Source: Humidesulfovibrio sp.
Lineage (GTDB): Bacteria > Desulfobacterota > Desulfovibrionia > Desulfovibrionales > Desulfovibrionaceae
NCBI GenBank assembly: GCA_031292175.1
Contig: JARLHQ010000006.1
Span: 1-64,000 of the forward strand
Direction of reading: 5' to 3'
Length of the DNA stretch: 64,000 nucleotides
Shown here: piece by piece, positions 39,884 through 49,214 of the stretch
Layout: each line of letters begins with the position of its first letter
Numbering within the stretch: the stretch's first letter is position 1
The notes under the pieces: model-generated
What the model was told of the DNA's origin: nothing
Seen by the model: only the letters and a program-made list of their open reading frames with translations
The model's database searches: none
Position numbers and translations under genes: made by a program

Positions 39884-42800
39884 ATGAACACCAAGCTCTT
39901 CATCACCCGGCCGATCATGACCACCCTGGTCATGCTGGGGTTGCTCTTCTTCGGCATCACCAGCTACACGAACCTGCCGGTGAGCTACCTGCCCACCGTG
40001 GACTTCCCGGTCATCCTGGTGACGGCCACGCTGCCCGGCGCGAGCCCCAAGACCATGGCCTCCAGCGTGGCCTCGCCCCTGGAGCGCCAGTTCTCAGCTA
40101 TTGCGGGGCTGGAGGCCATGAGCTCCACCTCCAGCCAGGGCACCACCGCCATCACGCTCATGTTCGAACTGGGCAAGGACATCGACAAGGCCGCCATGGA
40201 CGTGCAGGCCTCCATCACCAAGGCCCATGGCGACCTGCCGAACACCATGACCGACGAGCCCACCTTCGATAAGGTGAACCCGGCGGACTCGCCCATCCTC
40301 TGGATGTCCATCAGCTCCAAAAGTTTGCCGCTCTCCACGGTGAACGACTACGCCACCACCTTTGTCACCCAGACCATCTCCATGATCCCCGGCGTGGCCC
40401 AGGTGAACGTCTACGGCGAGCAGAAGTATGCCGTGCGCATCCAGGTGGACCCGCGCAAGCTGGCCACCAGGGGACTGGGCCTGGACGAGGTGATGAACGC
40501 GGTGAGCGCCGAGAACGTGGATCTGCCAATGGGCAGCCTGGACGGCCCGCACGTCTCCACCACGCTGGAAGCCGATGGCCAGCTCAAGCGCGCGGACAAG
40601 TATAACCCGCTCATTGTGTCCTACGACAACGACACCTCCGCGCCCGTTCGCCTGGAAGACGTGGCCCACGTGGAAGACAGCGCCCTGTCGGTGAAGTCCG
40701 GATCCTGGCTCAACCACGACAAGAACATCTTCCTGGCCATCAAACGCCAGCCGGGCAGCAACACCATCGAAGTGGTGAACCGCATCAACGCGCAGCTGCC
40801 GCTCATCCACCGGCAGCTGCCGGGGGCCATCGAACTGCGCGAAGTCTACGACATGAGCAAGGCCATCAAGGCGAGCGTCGAGGACGTGAAGTTCACTCTG
40901 GAACTCTCCGTTGCCCTTGTCGTGCTCGTGGTCTTCCTGTTTCTGCGCAACATCCCCGGCACGGTCATCTCCGCCGTGGCCATCCCCTTCTCCATCATCT
41001 CCACCTTTGTGGTGATGTACCTGATGCACTTCACCCTGGATAACTTCTCCCTCATGTCCCTGACCCTCGCCGTGGGCTTCGTGGTGGACGACGCCATCGT
41101 CATGCTGGAGAACGTGGTGCGCCATATGGAACTGGGCAAACCGCCCATGCAGGCGGCGCTCGACGGCGCGCAGGAGATCGGCCCGACCATCCTCTCCATG
41201 ACCATTTCCCTGGCCGTGGTCTTCGTGCCCATCCTGTTCATGCCCGGCATCATTGGCAAAATCCTGAATGAATTCGCCGTGGTCATCACCGCCGCCGTGC
41301 TCGTGTCCGGCGTGGTCTCCCTGACCTTGACGCCCATGCTCTGCTCGCGCTGGCTCAAATCCGGCAGCCACAGGGAGCACAACAATCCGCTTTTTGAAAA
41401 GGTGGTCGCCTTCTACCGCAAGACCCTGCATCTGGCCCTGGACCACCGGCGCAAGACCATGCTCGGCGCGGGCCTGCTTTTCGTGCTCACCATCGTGCTC
41501 TTCATACTGGTGCCCAAGGGCTTTTTGCCCTCCGACGACATGGGCTACCTTTTCGGCATCGTGGAAGGCCCGCAGGGCGTTTCCTATGAGGATCAGGCCA
41601 AGGCCCAGAACGCCTTGACCCCCTTGCTGCTCGCCGACCCGGACGTGCGCGACGCCATCCAGGTGGTCGGCGTCGACACCACGAATCGCGGGTACACCGC
41701 CGTCTTCCTGAAGGAGCAGCGCAAGTCCACGGCGGATGAAGTGTTGGCCCGGCTGCAGCCCAAATTCCAGTCCCAGCCTGGACTGCTCGCCTTTGTGCAG
41801 AACCCGCCTATGATCCGCATGAGCGGAAAGCCGTCCAAGGGCCTGTACCAGTTCACCCTGCTCTCGCCGGATACCGAGGTGCTGTACAAGGCGTCCAATG
41901 AGCTCGTGGCGGCCCTGACCAAGGTGAAGGGGCTTCAAAACGTGAGCAGCGACCTGCAGGTAAACGCGCCGCAGGTCGACCTCAAGATCAACCGCGACCT
42001 GGCGAGCACCTTGGGCGTCACGGCGCAGTCCATCGAGGACGCCATGTACTCGGCCTATGCCGAGCGGCAGATCTCCACCATCTATGCGGAGAACGACTCC
42101 TACAAGGTCATTCTGGAGCTGCAGCGGGAGTTCCGCCGCGACCCGCGCGCCCTGTCCATGCTTTACGTGCGCAGCAAATCGGGCAAACTGGTGCGCCTGG
42201 ACGCCCTGGTGGACGCCCAGGAAACCACCGGCCCCATCACGGTGAACCACTCCGGCCAGCTGCCGGCGGTGTCCCTCTCCTTCGACCTCGCGCCCGGGGT
42301 TTCCCTGGGCGAGGCCATGGGCAACGTGCAACAGACAGCCCACAAAACCCTGCCCGACACCGTGAGCGCCGTGTTCGAAGGCACGGCCAGCTCCTTCCAG
42401 GGCTCCATGGGCACGGCGGGCTTCCTGCTGTTTGTGGCCATCGTGGTCATCTACATCATCCTCGGCTGCCTGTACGAGAGCTTCATCCACCCCATCACGA
42501 TCCTCTCTGGTCTGCCCTCCGCGGCCATGGGCGGCCTGCTCTCGCTCCTCGTGTTCCGCTCGGAGCTCAACCTTTACGGTTTCGTCGGCATCATCATGCT
42601 CATCGGCATCGTGAAAAAGAACGCCATCATGGTCGTGGACTTCGCCATCGAGGCCGAGAAGAAGGGCCTGAGCCCGGCCGAGGCCGCGTTCGAGGGTTCG
42701 CTGGTGCGCTTCCGGCCCATCATGATGACCACCATGGCGGCCATGATGGGCGCCATGCCCATCGCCCTGGGCTTCGGCGCGGGCGCGCAAGCCCGCAGAC

Positions 42801-43210
42801 CCCTGGGGCTCGTGGTCGTGGGCGGCCTCCTGTTTTCACAATTGGTCACCCTGTACCTGACCCCGGTGTTTTACACCTACATGGATGAATTCAATAAATT
42901 CATGCAGAGCAAGGGGTTCACGGGCCTTGTCGCCCATGTCCGCAACCACCCGGCCTGGGCCCGGCTCGGCGGTCTGCTGGGCGGGCTCCTCGCCCGCACC
43001 CATGCGTTTTGTTTGCGCCGGAGTTGGTATGTGCGCCTGACGGCGCGCCTCCGGACATACCAGGAATGCTGCCGCGCACGTACTGACCGCGTACTCGATT
43101 TCCTGAAACGTGTCTGGGGGCTTGTCCACACCGGGAAGTTCGAGTCCAAGGTGGACCTGCGGCAGGGGTTGCGGGACATAGCTCTGGGCAAGACAAAAGA
43201 CAAAAACTGA
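39884..43210 (+). CDS. RND (HAE1-type) efflux pump
   Basis: A 1108-residue inner-membrane proton-driven exporter of hydrophobic compounds. Twelve membrane segments and two large periplasmic loops are in the AcrB arrangement. GFVVDDAIVMLENVV carries the proton-relay Asp pair; PAGP-like and FIHPITILSGLPSAAMGG parts of the second half are intact. The tail after about residue 1015 is longer than usual by ~70 residues and is Arg-rich. It partners the adaptor encoded just upstream and must use a channel encoded elsewhere. The substrate range is unknown. Confidence 0.95.
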   Translation: MNTKLFITRPIMTTLVMLGLLFFGITSYTNLPVSYLPTVDFPVILVTATLPGASPKTMASSVASPLERQFSAIAGLEAMSSTSSQGTTAITLMFELGKDIDKAAMDVQASITKAHGDLPNTMTDEPTFDKVNPADSPILWMSISSKSLPLSTVNDYATTFVTQTISMIPGVAQVNVYGEQKYAVRIQVDPRKLATRGLGLDEVMNAVSAENVDLPMGSLDGPHVSTTLEADGQLKRADKYNPLIVSYDNDTSAPVRLEDVAHVEDSALSVKSGSWLNHDKNIFLAIKRQPGSNTIEVVNRINAQLPLIHRQLPGAIELREVYDMSKAIKASVEDVKFTLELSVALVVLVVFLFLRNIPGTVISAVAIPFSIISTFVVMYLMHFTLDNFSLMSLTLAVGFVVDDAIVMLENVVRHMELGKPPMQAALDGAQEIGPTILSMTISLAVVFVPILFMPGIIGKILNEFAVVITAAVLVSGVVSLTLTPMLCSRWLKSGSHREHNNPLFEKVVAFYRKTLHLALDHRRKTMLGAGLLFVLTIVLFILVPKGFLPSDDMGYLFGIVEGPQGVSYEDQAKAQNALTPLLLADPDVRDAIQVVGVDTTNRGYTAVFLKEQRKSTADEVLARLQPKFQSQPGLLAFVQNPPMIRMSGKPSKGLYQFTLLSPDTEVLYKASNELVAALTKVKGLQNVSSDLQVNAPQVDLKINRDLASTLGVTAQSIEDAMYSAYAERQISTIYAENDSYKVILELQREFRRDPRALSMLYVRSKSGKLVRLDALVDAQETTGPITVNHSGQLPAVSLSFDLAPGVSLGEAMGNVQQTAHKTLPDTVSAVFEGTASSFQGSMGTAGFLLFVAIVVIYIILGCLYESFIHPITILSGLPSAAMGGLLSLLVFRSELNLYGFVGIIMLIGIVKKNAIMVVDFAIEAEKKGLSPAEAAFEGSLVRFRPIMMTTMAAMMGAMPIALGFGAGAQARRPLGLVVVGGLLFSQLVTLYLTPVFYTYMDEFNKFMQSKGFTGLVAHVRNHPAWARLGGLLGGLLARTHAFCLRRSWYVRLTARLRTYQECCRARTDRVLDFLKRVWGLVHTGKFESKVDLRQGLRDIALGKTKDKN

Positions 43211-43342
43211 GCCGAGGGGCACCGCCCCTTGAACCCGCAACGAGGGAATCACAGAACCCCCTCATTGTCGCCAATCTAATCGGCGCGGTGCAGACGGATT
43301 TATCGCCTTCCGCCTTCACTGTCCCCGGTACCAGTGTAGCCC

Positions 43343-43370
43343 TTGCACTGCGCGCCAGCTATGTTATATT
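43343..43370 (+). promoter_or_regulatory. Promoter of the HD-GYP-like gene
   Basis: TTGCAC (43343-43348), a 16-base spacer and TATATT (43365-43370) form a good sigma-70-type promoter ~70 bases before the start codon. Confidence 0.65.
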
Positions 43371-43439
43371 TTAAAAGTATTACTTCTGTCAGGCGTGCAG
43401 TCCTTTTCGCGTGTCCGCTGCCATTACTGTGAGGCCCCC

Positions 43440-44783
43440 ATGAAATATTTCGACCTCCACGAATTGCTCCGCTCCTTCTTCAAGCGCAGCCTGCTGTTCA
43501 CCATCAGCTTCGCGCTGCTCCTGGCTGTCGCGCTGCCATACCTGCGCTATACATACAACGTCACGGACTACAAACGGGACTCCCTGGAGATCGTGAGCAA
43601 GTTTCTGGCGCGCGAGCTGGATTTCGACCTCAAGGAACTGCGCGTAAGCAAGCGCGAAAACCTCATCCAACGCATCAACGTATTCATGGAGTACTCGAAC
43701 CTCGTGGAGTTCCGCATCTGGGACGCCGAGGCCGCTGTGGTGTATTCCTACATTGATCCCGGCGTTGTGGGGCAGCGCTTCCCGGACAACGACGACCTGT
43801 TGGAGACCTTCCACACGGGCAAGCCCAAGATCAGCGTCGAGGAGGCCGTGAAGTCGGAGCACAAGAGCCTCCGGGGCAAGGGCACGCTCCTGGAGATGTA
43901 CGTTCCCGTGTTTTTCCAAGGCCGGCTGGTGGGCGCGGTGGAGCTGTACCGCCTAGCCCCCCATCTTTCCCTGCTGAATCCCACAAACCTGTGGTACAGC
44001 CTGGCGGCGCTCGTCTTTCCGCTGCTGCTGCATGTCTTCTTCTACGGCCAGTTCAAATTTGCGGCGCTGGAGCTGGTGCGCTCCGGAGTGCAACTGCAGC
44101 AGGCATACAACGCCCTGGCCAAGGCCTCCTTCGACTCCATCCGCAGCTTGGCCAAGGCCCTGGAGATGCGCGACAGGGAGACCGAGGGGCACTCCGAGCG
44201 CGTGGTGGCCTTGTCCGTGTTCATCGGGCAGCGCATGGCTCTGGAACCGCAGCAGATGGCCAAGCTCGTCATTGGCGCCTACCTGCACGACGTGGGCAAG
44301 ATTGGCGTGCCGGACGCCGTGCTGCTGAAGCCAGGCAAACTGACCCCGGAAGAGCGCTCGGTGATAGAGACCCACGTGACCAAGGGCTACGAAATCGTCG
44401 ACGAGGTGGATTTCCTGCGCCTCGGCGCGGACGTGGTCTTGAGCCACCACGAGCACTGGGACGGAAACGGCTATGCCCAGAATTTGAGCGGGGAGGACAT
44501 CCCCATTGGCGCACGCATCTTCGCCCTGGTGGACGTGTTCGACGCGCTCATGAGCAGGCGGCCGTACAAGGAGCCCTTCAGCTTCGAAAGTTCCAGGACC
44601 ATCATCCGCGAGAGTTCGGGCACGCATTTCGACCCCCGAGTGGTGGAGGCCTTCCTGGGCATCACCGAGGCCGAGGTAAACGCAATCCGTAGCGAGGTGC
44701 GGCATCAGGGCGTGCATGCTTTGGTGCGCCAGGCCACTGAAGTGCTTTTTACCGGGGAATTCTTCCAGGTCGCCCAACAGTGA
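43440..44783 (+). CDS. Membrane-bound HD-GYP-like c-di-GMP phosphodiesterase
   Basis: A 447-residue signalling protein. One membrane helix near 15-35 and a second near 180-205 flank a periplasmic sensor region (about 36-180). The cytoplasmic HD-GYP domain (about 235-430) has YLHDVGKIGVPDAVLLK with the HD pair and HHEHWDGNGYA, where the usual GYP is GYA. All metal-binding His/Asp appear present, so hydrolysis of c-di-GMP is plausible, but the altered motif may change activity or partner binding. GTGAGG upstream supports the start. It has its own promoter. Confidence 0.88.
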   Translation: MKYFDLHELLRSFFKRSLLFTISFALLLAVALPYLRYTYNVTDYKRDSLEIVSKFLARELDFDLKELRVSKRENLIQRINVFMEYSNLVEFRIWDAEAAVVYSYIDPGVVGQRFPDNDDLLETFHTGKPKISVEEAVKSEHKSLRGKGTLLEMYVPVFFQGRLVGAVELYRLAPHLSLLNPTNLWYSLAALVFPLLLHVFFYGQFKFAALELVRSGVQLQQAYNALAKASFDSIRSLAKALEMRDRETEGHSERVVALSVFIGQRMALEPQQMAKLVIGAYLHDVGKIGVPDAVLLKPGKLTPEERSVIETHVTKGYEIVDEVDFLRLGADVVLSHHEHWDGNGYAQNLSGEDIPIGARIFALVDVFDALMSRRPYKEPFSFESSRTIIRESSGTHFDPRVVEAFLGITEAEVNAIRSEVRHQGVHALVRQATEVLFTGEFFQVAQQ

Positions 44784-45027
44784 TCGCCCCGTGCGGGCAT
44801 GTGCCAATCCATGCGAGGGGGGGGCCGTTACGCCGTACACAGGGATTCCAATCCCTGGGGGGAAGCCCGTGCAAAATCAAGCGACCAGGCATGAGTCCGG
44901 GCCGCTTTATCTTTGGCTAAAATGACGCTACGCCATTGAGTATACCAACCATACGCTTGTGCTTTGGCCGGTGTTGGGTGTTTGTAGGGCAGGCCCTGTT
45001 CGATTTCCCCGCCGCCAACGAAAGGAT
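44784..45027. other. Intergenic gap with a short hairpin
   Basis: About 240 bases between two convergent genes. A near-perfect inverted repeat AGGGATT-CC-AATCCCT is at 44841-44856 and a poly-G run at about 44818-44824. No gene, tRNA or riboswitch could be recognised. Confidence 0.4.
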
Positions 45028-45060
45028 AAAAAAAGAGCCCGGCCTAAAGGCCGGGCTCTT
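45028..45060 (-). terminator. Rho-independent terminator of the qrc operon
   Basis: AAGAGCCCGGCC and GGCCGGGCTCTT form a perfect 12-bp stem with a TAAA loop; on the minus strand it runs into TTTTTTT. It lies 24 bases past the qrcD stop. Confidence 0.97.
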
Positions 45061-45084
45061 GGTGAGGCGAATGACAGCCGAAGG

Positions 45085-46314
45085 CTATCTGTTCATGCCG
45101 CGTTCCTGCGGGAAGACCGGCAGGTAGCGGTAGGAGAGACTCATGACCAGGAAGCCATAGGCCACGATCATGCCGCTGGTGGCCCACTCCGCCCAGTTGG
45201 GCGCGTAGGTGTGCCAGGAGTCAAAGGGCAGGAGCGGAATGGCAATGGTCTGCACCGTGAACAGGTAACGGTTCAGGCTGATGCCGATGCAATCCAGGAT
45301 GCCCGCGGTGTACAGCATGGTAGGGTTGTTGCGGATGCTCGGGGTGATGAGCATGATGGCCGGCACCACGCCGCACAGGATGATCTCGGTGAACATCAGC
45401 CACTTGCCGTAGATGATGCCGTAGAACATCTGGTCGAAGGTCATGCCGGTGCTGGGCAGATAGTTGTTGGCCCAAGCCCAGGTGTCCAGAATCTTGAAGA
45501 AGATGTAGACAGTGAGCATCGTGCCAGCGATCTTGCCCATGAGGGCCTTGGTCTTGAAGTCCACCAGCTTGCGGCCGGTGAGTTTCTCCATGAAGGTGCA
45601 GACCAGAACCGTGAAGATGGGCCCGCAGCCCACGGCGGAGAGCACGAACAGGAAGAAGGTCCAGGGCCAGATGAAGAAGCCCTCGCGCAAGGCGTACGGA
45701 CGGCCGATGAGCACGCCGTACATGCCGCCAAGCGAACCCTGGTGGAACGTGGACAGGAACGCGCCGATGCCGGCGAAGAGAGCCATGTTCACGTGCATGT
45801 TGTGCGCAAGATGGTGCAGGAAGGGGATCTTGTTCAGCTGCTTCTGCTCCAGGACCAGGGGCACGAACTCAATAACGAGCACCAGGCAGTAGCAGGTGAT
45901 GCAGAAGATGACTTCCGTCAGCATGGAGTGGACATTCGGGTGCCAGTAGCCGAACCACGCGCGAATGGGCTGGCCGATGTCCATGGTGAGCACCAGCATG
46001 GCGCCCGAGTAACAGATGAACCCGACGATGACCGTCAGGTTGATGATGTTTTTAAGCTGGTCGATTTTCAGGATGTACTTCAATAAGCCGGTGAAGAACG
46101 CACCAGCGCCCAGGGCGATGACCGCGAGGTCGAAGGTGATCCACAAACCGAATCCGAAGTAGTTGTCCAGTCCGGTGACCACGATGCCCTTGGCGAAGAT
46201 GAGCAGCATGGCATACAGCCCGAACAGGAAGAAGGCCAGGATGAAAACCATCCACAGCGCGAATTTGCCGAAGGAGCAGCGCTCCACGCCATCGGGAAAG
46301 AGTGCTCTATCCAT
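45085..46314 (-). CDS. qrcD: Qrc complex integral membrane subunit QrcD (NrfD/PsrC-like)
   Basis: A 409-residue protein with about ten membrane helices of the NrfD/PsrC family, which carries the quinone site. It anchors the Qrc complex and hands electrons to menaquinone. The gene order (cytochrome, molybdopterin-like, iron-sulfur, NrfD-like) and location, with a 11-base gap after qrcC, match the quinone-reductase complex characterised in Desulfovibrio. The start at 46314 (MDRALFPDGVERC) follows the qrcC stop closely. The terminator follows. Confidence 0.93.
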   Translation of the reverse strand: MDRALFPDGVERCSFGKFALWMVFILAFFLFGLYAMLLIFAKGIVVTGLDNYFGFGLWITFDLAVIALGAGAFFTGLLKYILKIDQLKNIINLTVIVGFICYSGAMLVLTMDIGQPIRAWFGYWHPNVHSMLTEVIFCITCYCLVLVIEFVPLVLEQKQLNKIPFLHHLAHNMHVNMALFAGIGAFLSTFHQGSLGGMYGVLIGRPYALREGFFIWPWTFFLFVLSAVGCGPIFTVLVCTFMEKLTGRKLVDFKTKALMGKIAGTMLTVYIFFKILDTWAWANNYLPSTGMTFDQMFYGIIYGKWLMFTEIILCGVVPAIMLITPSIRNNPTMLYTAGILDCIGISLNRYLFTVQTIAIPLLPFDSWHTYAPNWAEWATSGMIVAYGFLVMSLSYRYLPVFPQERGMNR

Positions 46315-46325
46315 TGTTGCGCCCC

Positions 46326-47114
46326 CTAGGAATGCTTCTTTTCAGCGCCGGGCTTGCCGGTGGCGGCGTAATTGTCGCCCAGTTTGCGCACCCACTCGCG
46401 CTTGCTCACGTAGTACACCTGCGGGTGAAGCTCCAGCTTCTCCAGCAGGCGGAAGGCGTTCTTGCCCTTAGCCAGTTCGTGCACCTTGTGCTCCGGGTTC
46501 TTCAGATCGCCGAAGCTGATGGCGCCCGTGGGGCAGACTTCCGCGCAGGCGGGCATGTACGCGCCATCGGGAAGGGCATCGGGGTTGCCGCCAGTCTGGC
46601 GAGCCTTGTCCTTGGCCTGCACGAAACGGGTGTGGCAGAAGTTGCACTTCTCAACCACGCCGCGAGGACGGGTGGAGGTGTTCGGAGACAGCGCCTTCTC
46701 CATGCCCTTCGGGAAAATGGGATCTTCCCAGTTGAAGTAACGGGCGTGATACGGGCAAGCGGCCATGCAGTACCGGCAGCCGATGCAGCGCGGGTAGATC
46801 TGGCTGACGATGCCGCCTTCCTCGTTCTTGTCCGTGGCCACGACCGGGCACACGGGCACGCAGGCGGGGTTGCCGCACTGCATGCAGGGACGGGGCAGAT
46901 AGGCGATCTCGGCATCCGGGGCCGCCTTCTTGTTGGACATCTCAAAGACAAGCAGCCAACTCAGGGTGCGCAGCTTGTTCGAGGCGTCGAGCATCGGGGC
47001 AATATTGTTCTCAACCTGGCAAGCGGTCATGCACGCGCCGCAGCCCGTGCACTTGTCCAGGTCGATGACCATACCCCACGTGATTTTGAATTCTCTTTCA
47101 ACATGTCCATGCAT
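46326..47114 (-). CDS. qrcC: Qrc complex iron-sulfur subunit QrcC
   Basis: A 262-residue ferredoxin-like subunit with four cysteine clusters: CTGCGACMTACQVENN, CMQCGNPACVPVCP, CIGCRYCMAACPYHARYF and the split pair CNFCH / CAEVCPTGA, as in the DmsB/NrfC type. It would relay electrons from QrcA/QrcB to the membrane subunit. The start was set at 47114 (MHGHVEREFKI). No Tat signal is seen on this subunit, so it is likely exported with the Tat-signalled QrcB. Confidence 0.93.
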   Translation of the reverse strand: MHGHVEREFKITWGMVIDLDKCTGCGACMTACQVENNIAPMLDASNKLRTLSWLLVFEMSNKKAAPDAEIAYLPRPCMQCGNPACVPVCPVVATDKNEEGGIVSQIYPRCIGCRYCMAACPYHARYFNWEDPIFPKGMEKALSPNTSTRPRGVVEKCNFCHTRFVQAKDKARQTGGNPDALPDGAYMPACAEVCPTGAISFGDLKNPEHKVHELAKGKNAFRLLEKLELHPQVYYVSKREWVRKLGDNYAATGKPGAEKKHS

Positions 47115-47125
47115 GGTGGTTACCC

Positions 47126-49198
47126 CTAGATTTTGGCGACGGTGACGGTGGAACCAGCCCACACTTTCAGGCCAGTGCCTGCTTCGTCGCTCACCGTGAG
47201 GATCTTGTAGACGTTATCGCCCTTGCCCTTGGTGAACTGGTCCCAAGCGCTGCGGCCAAACCCCATGAGCATGGCGACCGTGCCGGCAGCCACGCCTTCG
47301 TTCACATGCACAAGAGCCTTCACCTCGCCGTCACCGGCGGTGAGCTTGATCTTGTTGCCTTCGGTCACGCCAAGGGTCTTGGCGGTGGCGGCGTTCATCT
47401 GGACCAAGAGATCCTTACCCAGGAGCTCGGAGTCGCGGACGACCAGCAGGTTGGCGGGCGGGGTAGCCAGATTGTCCGTGCCGTAAGCCAGCTTGGACAC
47501 GGGGGCCAGGGCCACGGTCTTGCCGTCCAGCTTGACCGGAGCGGCCTTGGCCAGGGCGCCAGCGCCCAGGCTGAGGGCGCCGCCCTTGAGCTCGCCGTTC
47601 CAGATGCCGCCGGCGGCCAGGGCGTCGAAGTCCGCGCCAAGGGCCTTGGCCTTGGCCTTGATCACGTCGGCGTAAGTCTCAAAGCCGAGCGACAGGCCGA
47701 GCTTGCCGGCCGCGGCCAGCATGACGTCCACGGGATCCTTCACGTCCATGACAGGCTTGGCGATGACGGGCTTGCCCGCAAGGTAGGTGGGCTTGGCCAC
47801 GCCGTAGGGGTTCATGGCGTCGTCGAAACGCTCGTACGGATGCGGAGCGGGCAGGATGAGGTCGGCCATAGCCGCGGTCTCGTCCATGTAGGTGCTGAAG
47901 CTGACCTTGAAGCCGATGTTGCCCATGGCCTTGGCCATGTCGCCCGCCTGAGGCAGGGCGTAGGCCGGATTGGCCTCATAGACCAGGAGCACGGCGGGCG
48001 TGGCCTTGCCGGTGGCGACCTGGGCCAGGAAGCTTGCGGCGTCCTTGGCGTTCTCGCGGTCAGCGGCGGAGGCGATGGCCTTGGGAGCGGCGGACAAAAG
48101 CGTCATGCCGCCCTTCTGGCCCACACGGCCCAGGAGTACGTTGAGCGAGGCGCCCGCGACGAAGTCCAGCGCGCCAGCGCCCTGGCCGAAGGAGGCTCCG
48201 GCGATGACAAGGGGAGCCTTGGCGGCCTTGATCTTGGCCACGAGGTCTTTCAGAACCTCGGACTTGAGGCCGGTGGCCTTCTCGAATTCCTCGGGCGTGA
48301 ACTTGGCGGCGAGCGCCTTGTAGTCGCCGAAGTCGGAAGCGGGGCACACGGCGCCCGCGCTGATGAGCTGATTGGCCAGGGCCAGGGAGAAGGCCGTGGT
48401 GGCCGTGGGCGGCACGGCAAGGAACTTGTCGCACACGCTGGCGGTGTTGTTCAGCACCGGGCCGGCGTAGATGAACTGGGCGGTGGCGTCCGCGCCGGTG
48501 GGGCGGGTTGCGCCGAAGGCCTTCTGATTGGCCACGGTGGGGCCCCAGGAGTCCAGCGCGTCCGCGCCGATCATGAGCACCAGGTCGGCGCCCTCGATGT
48601 CGAAGCCGGGCTGGCCATTGCCGCCCATGAGCTTCACGCCCTTGGTGGCGGTGAACATCTCGCCAGGCATGACGTGGAAGCCGCCGCCGCTGCCGAGACC
48701 GGCGAGCATGGCGCTCAGCACTTCATTGGCGCTGCCGGTCTCGTCGCCGCTGATGGCCGCGATCTTGCCGTCCTGCCCCTTGAGCGGGGTCAGCTTCTCC
48801 ACGAGCATGGCCTCGGCATCTTCCCACTTGATCGGCTCGTACTTGCCCTCGCCCACCTTTTTCATGGGCGACTTGACACGGGCCGGGCTGTACATGAGCT
48901 GAGCGCCAGCCGCGCAAACAGGGCACACGCCGCCCTTGCTCATGGGGTTTTCAGTGTTGCCCACGGCGGCAAACGGCAGACCTCCGACGGTCTTCACCTT
49001 CACGGCGCAACCGGTGGGGCACAGTTTGCTCAAGGCGGACGTGGCCTTCACTTCGCCCTTGTTCAGGCGAGGAATCCAGCCCCAATTTTGGGACCAGGTG
49101 GCCGCATCGTCCAGGCCCTGCCAGATGACAGGCGTAAACAGGGTGCCTGCAACGCCTCCCACGACGAATTTGACGAATCCTCTGCGATCCAAACCCAT
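47126..49198 (-). CDS. qrcB: Qrc complex molybdopterin-oxidoreductase-like subunit QrcB
   Basis: A 690-residue protein of the molybdopterin oxidoreductase family. A Tat signal is at the N-terminus (DRRGFVKFVVGGVAGTLFTP). Near 60-95 are KLCPTGCAVKV and GGVCPVC, cysteines placed like the [4Fe-4S] site of the family but with a CxxxC rather than CxxC spacing. From memory, the purified Desulfovibrio complex was reported to lack molybdenum, so the domain may serve only structure or electron transfer. The start at 49198 is preferred because GAGGGG lies eight bases away; GTG at 49207 is too close to it. Confidence 0.92.
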   Translation of the reverse strand: MGLDRRGFVKFVVGGVAGTLFTPVIWQGLDDAATWSQNWGWIPRLNKGEVKATSALSKLCPTGCAVKVKTVGGLPFAAVGNTENPMSKGGVCPVCAAGAQLMYSPARVKSPMKKVGEGKYEPIKWEDAEAMLVEKLTPLKGQDGKIAAISGDETGSANEVLSAMLAGLGSGGGFHVMPGEMFTATKGVKLMGGNGQPGFDIEGADLVLMIGADALDSWGPTVANQKAFGATRPTGADATAQFIYAGPVLNNTASVCDKFLAVPPTATTAFSLALANQLISAGAVCPASDFGDYKALAAKFTPEEFEKATGLKSEVLKDLVAKIKAAKAPLVIAGASFGQGAGALDFVAGASLNVLLGRVGQKGGMTLLSAAPKAIASAADRENAKDAASFLAQVATGKATPAVLLVYEANPAYALPQAGDMAKAMGNIGFKVSFSTYMDETAAMADLILPAPHPYERFDDAMNPYGVAKPTYLAGKPVIAKPVMDVKDPVDVMLAAAGKLGLSLGFETYADVIKAKAKALGADFDALAAGGIWNGELKGGALSLGAGALAKAAPVKLDGKTVALAPVSKLAYGTDNLATPPANLLVVRDSELLGKDLLVQMNAATAKTLGVTEGNKIKLTAGDGEVKALVHVNEGVAAGTVAMLMGFGRSAWDQFTKGKGDNVYKILTVSDEAGTGLKVWAGSTVTVAKI

Positions 49199-49214
49199 CT
49201 TACGCACCCCTCTT

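Noticed and set aside
40094-42790. 898-codon minus-strand frame opposite the RND pump
   Set aside because: Antisense of an intact HAE1 pump; His/Gly/Asp-rich composition and no motifs.
44841-44870. tRNA-like or riboswitch-like look of AGGGATTCCAATCCCT region
   Set aside because: Only a simple hairpin can be drawn; no cloverleaf, anticodon arm or conserved riboswitch core.
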